A model generated the notes under the pieces. That model worked only from the letters and a program-made list of their open reading frames with translations. It searched no databases and was not told the DNA's origin. Made by a program: the position numbers and the translations under genes. From positions 6,138,001-6,202,000 of the forward strand of contig OX327686.1 in assembly GCA_946807835.1 (NCBI GenBank): a stretch of 64,000 bases of DNA, read 5' to 3'. Shown here piece by piece: positions 63,509-64,000 of this stretch. The DNA comes from Ailanthus altissimus. Taxonomy: Eukaryota > Streptophyta > Magnoliopsida > Sapindales > Simaroubaceae. The stretch's first letter is position 1, and the number at the start of each line of letters is the position of its first letter.

Positions 63509-64000
63509 CTGGAAGCAAAGAAGTTCATTATCAAGTGGTTCATTCAGAAAAAAAGATAATAAATATTGCCATTAAAAGTGGTAAATACTGATAAATAGAA
63601 CCATCAGGGTAGAAATATTTTGCAATTAATTTACATCAAGCATCCAAAACAAAGTTCGTTCCCCTAAAAAAATAAAATAAATAAAAACAAGAAGAATGAG
63701 AAGACAAAGAAATAAAACAATCAAATGGTAGATTCGGCAGAGCCAATTAGATGATGGAACTACAGCATTTCTAGAGGAATTGAGGATAAATCATTGGGAT
63801 ACTTTCAACAGCTTCCCCTGTAAGTAACCCTAATTACAGAAGGTACCAGTAATACTCTTTTATCCTTCTTTATCCAAGAACACACAAATAGGCATTTTTG
63901 ACCATATAATTTAATTAAAACTACCGTTGATCATCATCTTCCTAAGGCATCATATATTTTTACCCGATTTCATACCCCTTAGGTCTATCACAAAATATCT
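63509..64000. other. Intron of the KH-domain gene
   Basis: AT-rich with no further KH exon recognised before the window end. The upstream exons with the N-terminal KH domains must lie beyond 64000. Confidence 0.6.

Overview
The window is AT-rich nuclear DNA from a flowering plant, most likely a eudicot. The genes have GT-AG introns, plant-type protein families (a DNA ligase IV with a long plant C-terminal tail, an MDL2-type MIF protein, an FLK/PEPPER-type KH protein) and plant LTR retrotransposons. I cannot name the species from the sequence.

Layout. 1-7.8 kb: no gene seen; several minisatellites and two pairs of diverged direct repeats. 7.8-10.4 kb (+): a two-exon homologue of the proline-rich splicing-associated protein PRCC. 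11.8-28.0 kb (-): a complete LIG4 gene (DNA ligase IV, non-homologous end joining). I resolved it into 27 coding exons totalling 3492 nt, or 1163 residues. Every exon joins in phase, but only if a 7-nt microexon is included. Its introns hold a candidate mitochondrial DNA insert, a tandem duplication and repeat fragments. 29.7-35.3 kb: a structurally complete but decayed Ty1/copia element on the minus strand, with LTRs, primer-binding site, polypurine tract, gag and pol carrying at least 11 in-frame stops and two frameshifts. 35.6-44.6 kb: three copies of an unnamed repeat of about 2.1 kb (two direct, one inverted). The inverted copy is split by a 2264-bp solo LTR with a perfect 5-bp target duplication. 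44.6-49.2 kb: a decayed DUF1985-like transposon fragment, a 1076-bp fold-back Mutator-like element with a perfect 9-bp target duplication, and a second inverted-repeat element. 50.5-53.3 kb (+): RPN6, a 26S proteasome lid subunit, with a 5' UTR intron. 54.2-56.6 kb (-): a three-exon MIF/D-dopachrome tautomerase-like gene of MDL2 type. 56.7-61.4 kb: AT-rich spacer with a probable degraded LTR. 61.5-64 kb (-): the last four coding exons of a KH-domain RNA-binding protein whose 5' end lies beyond the window.

The genes do not form a pathway; this is ordinary plant gene space with transposon-filled spacers. PRCC and LIG4 are convergent, as are RPN6 and MDL2. The most notable observations are the LIG4 microexon, the organelle-like insert in an intron of this end-joining gene, and two transposon insertions whose exact boundaries can be read.
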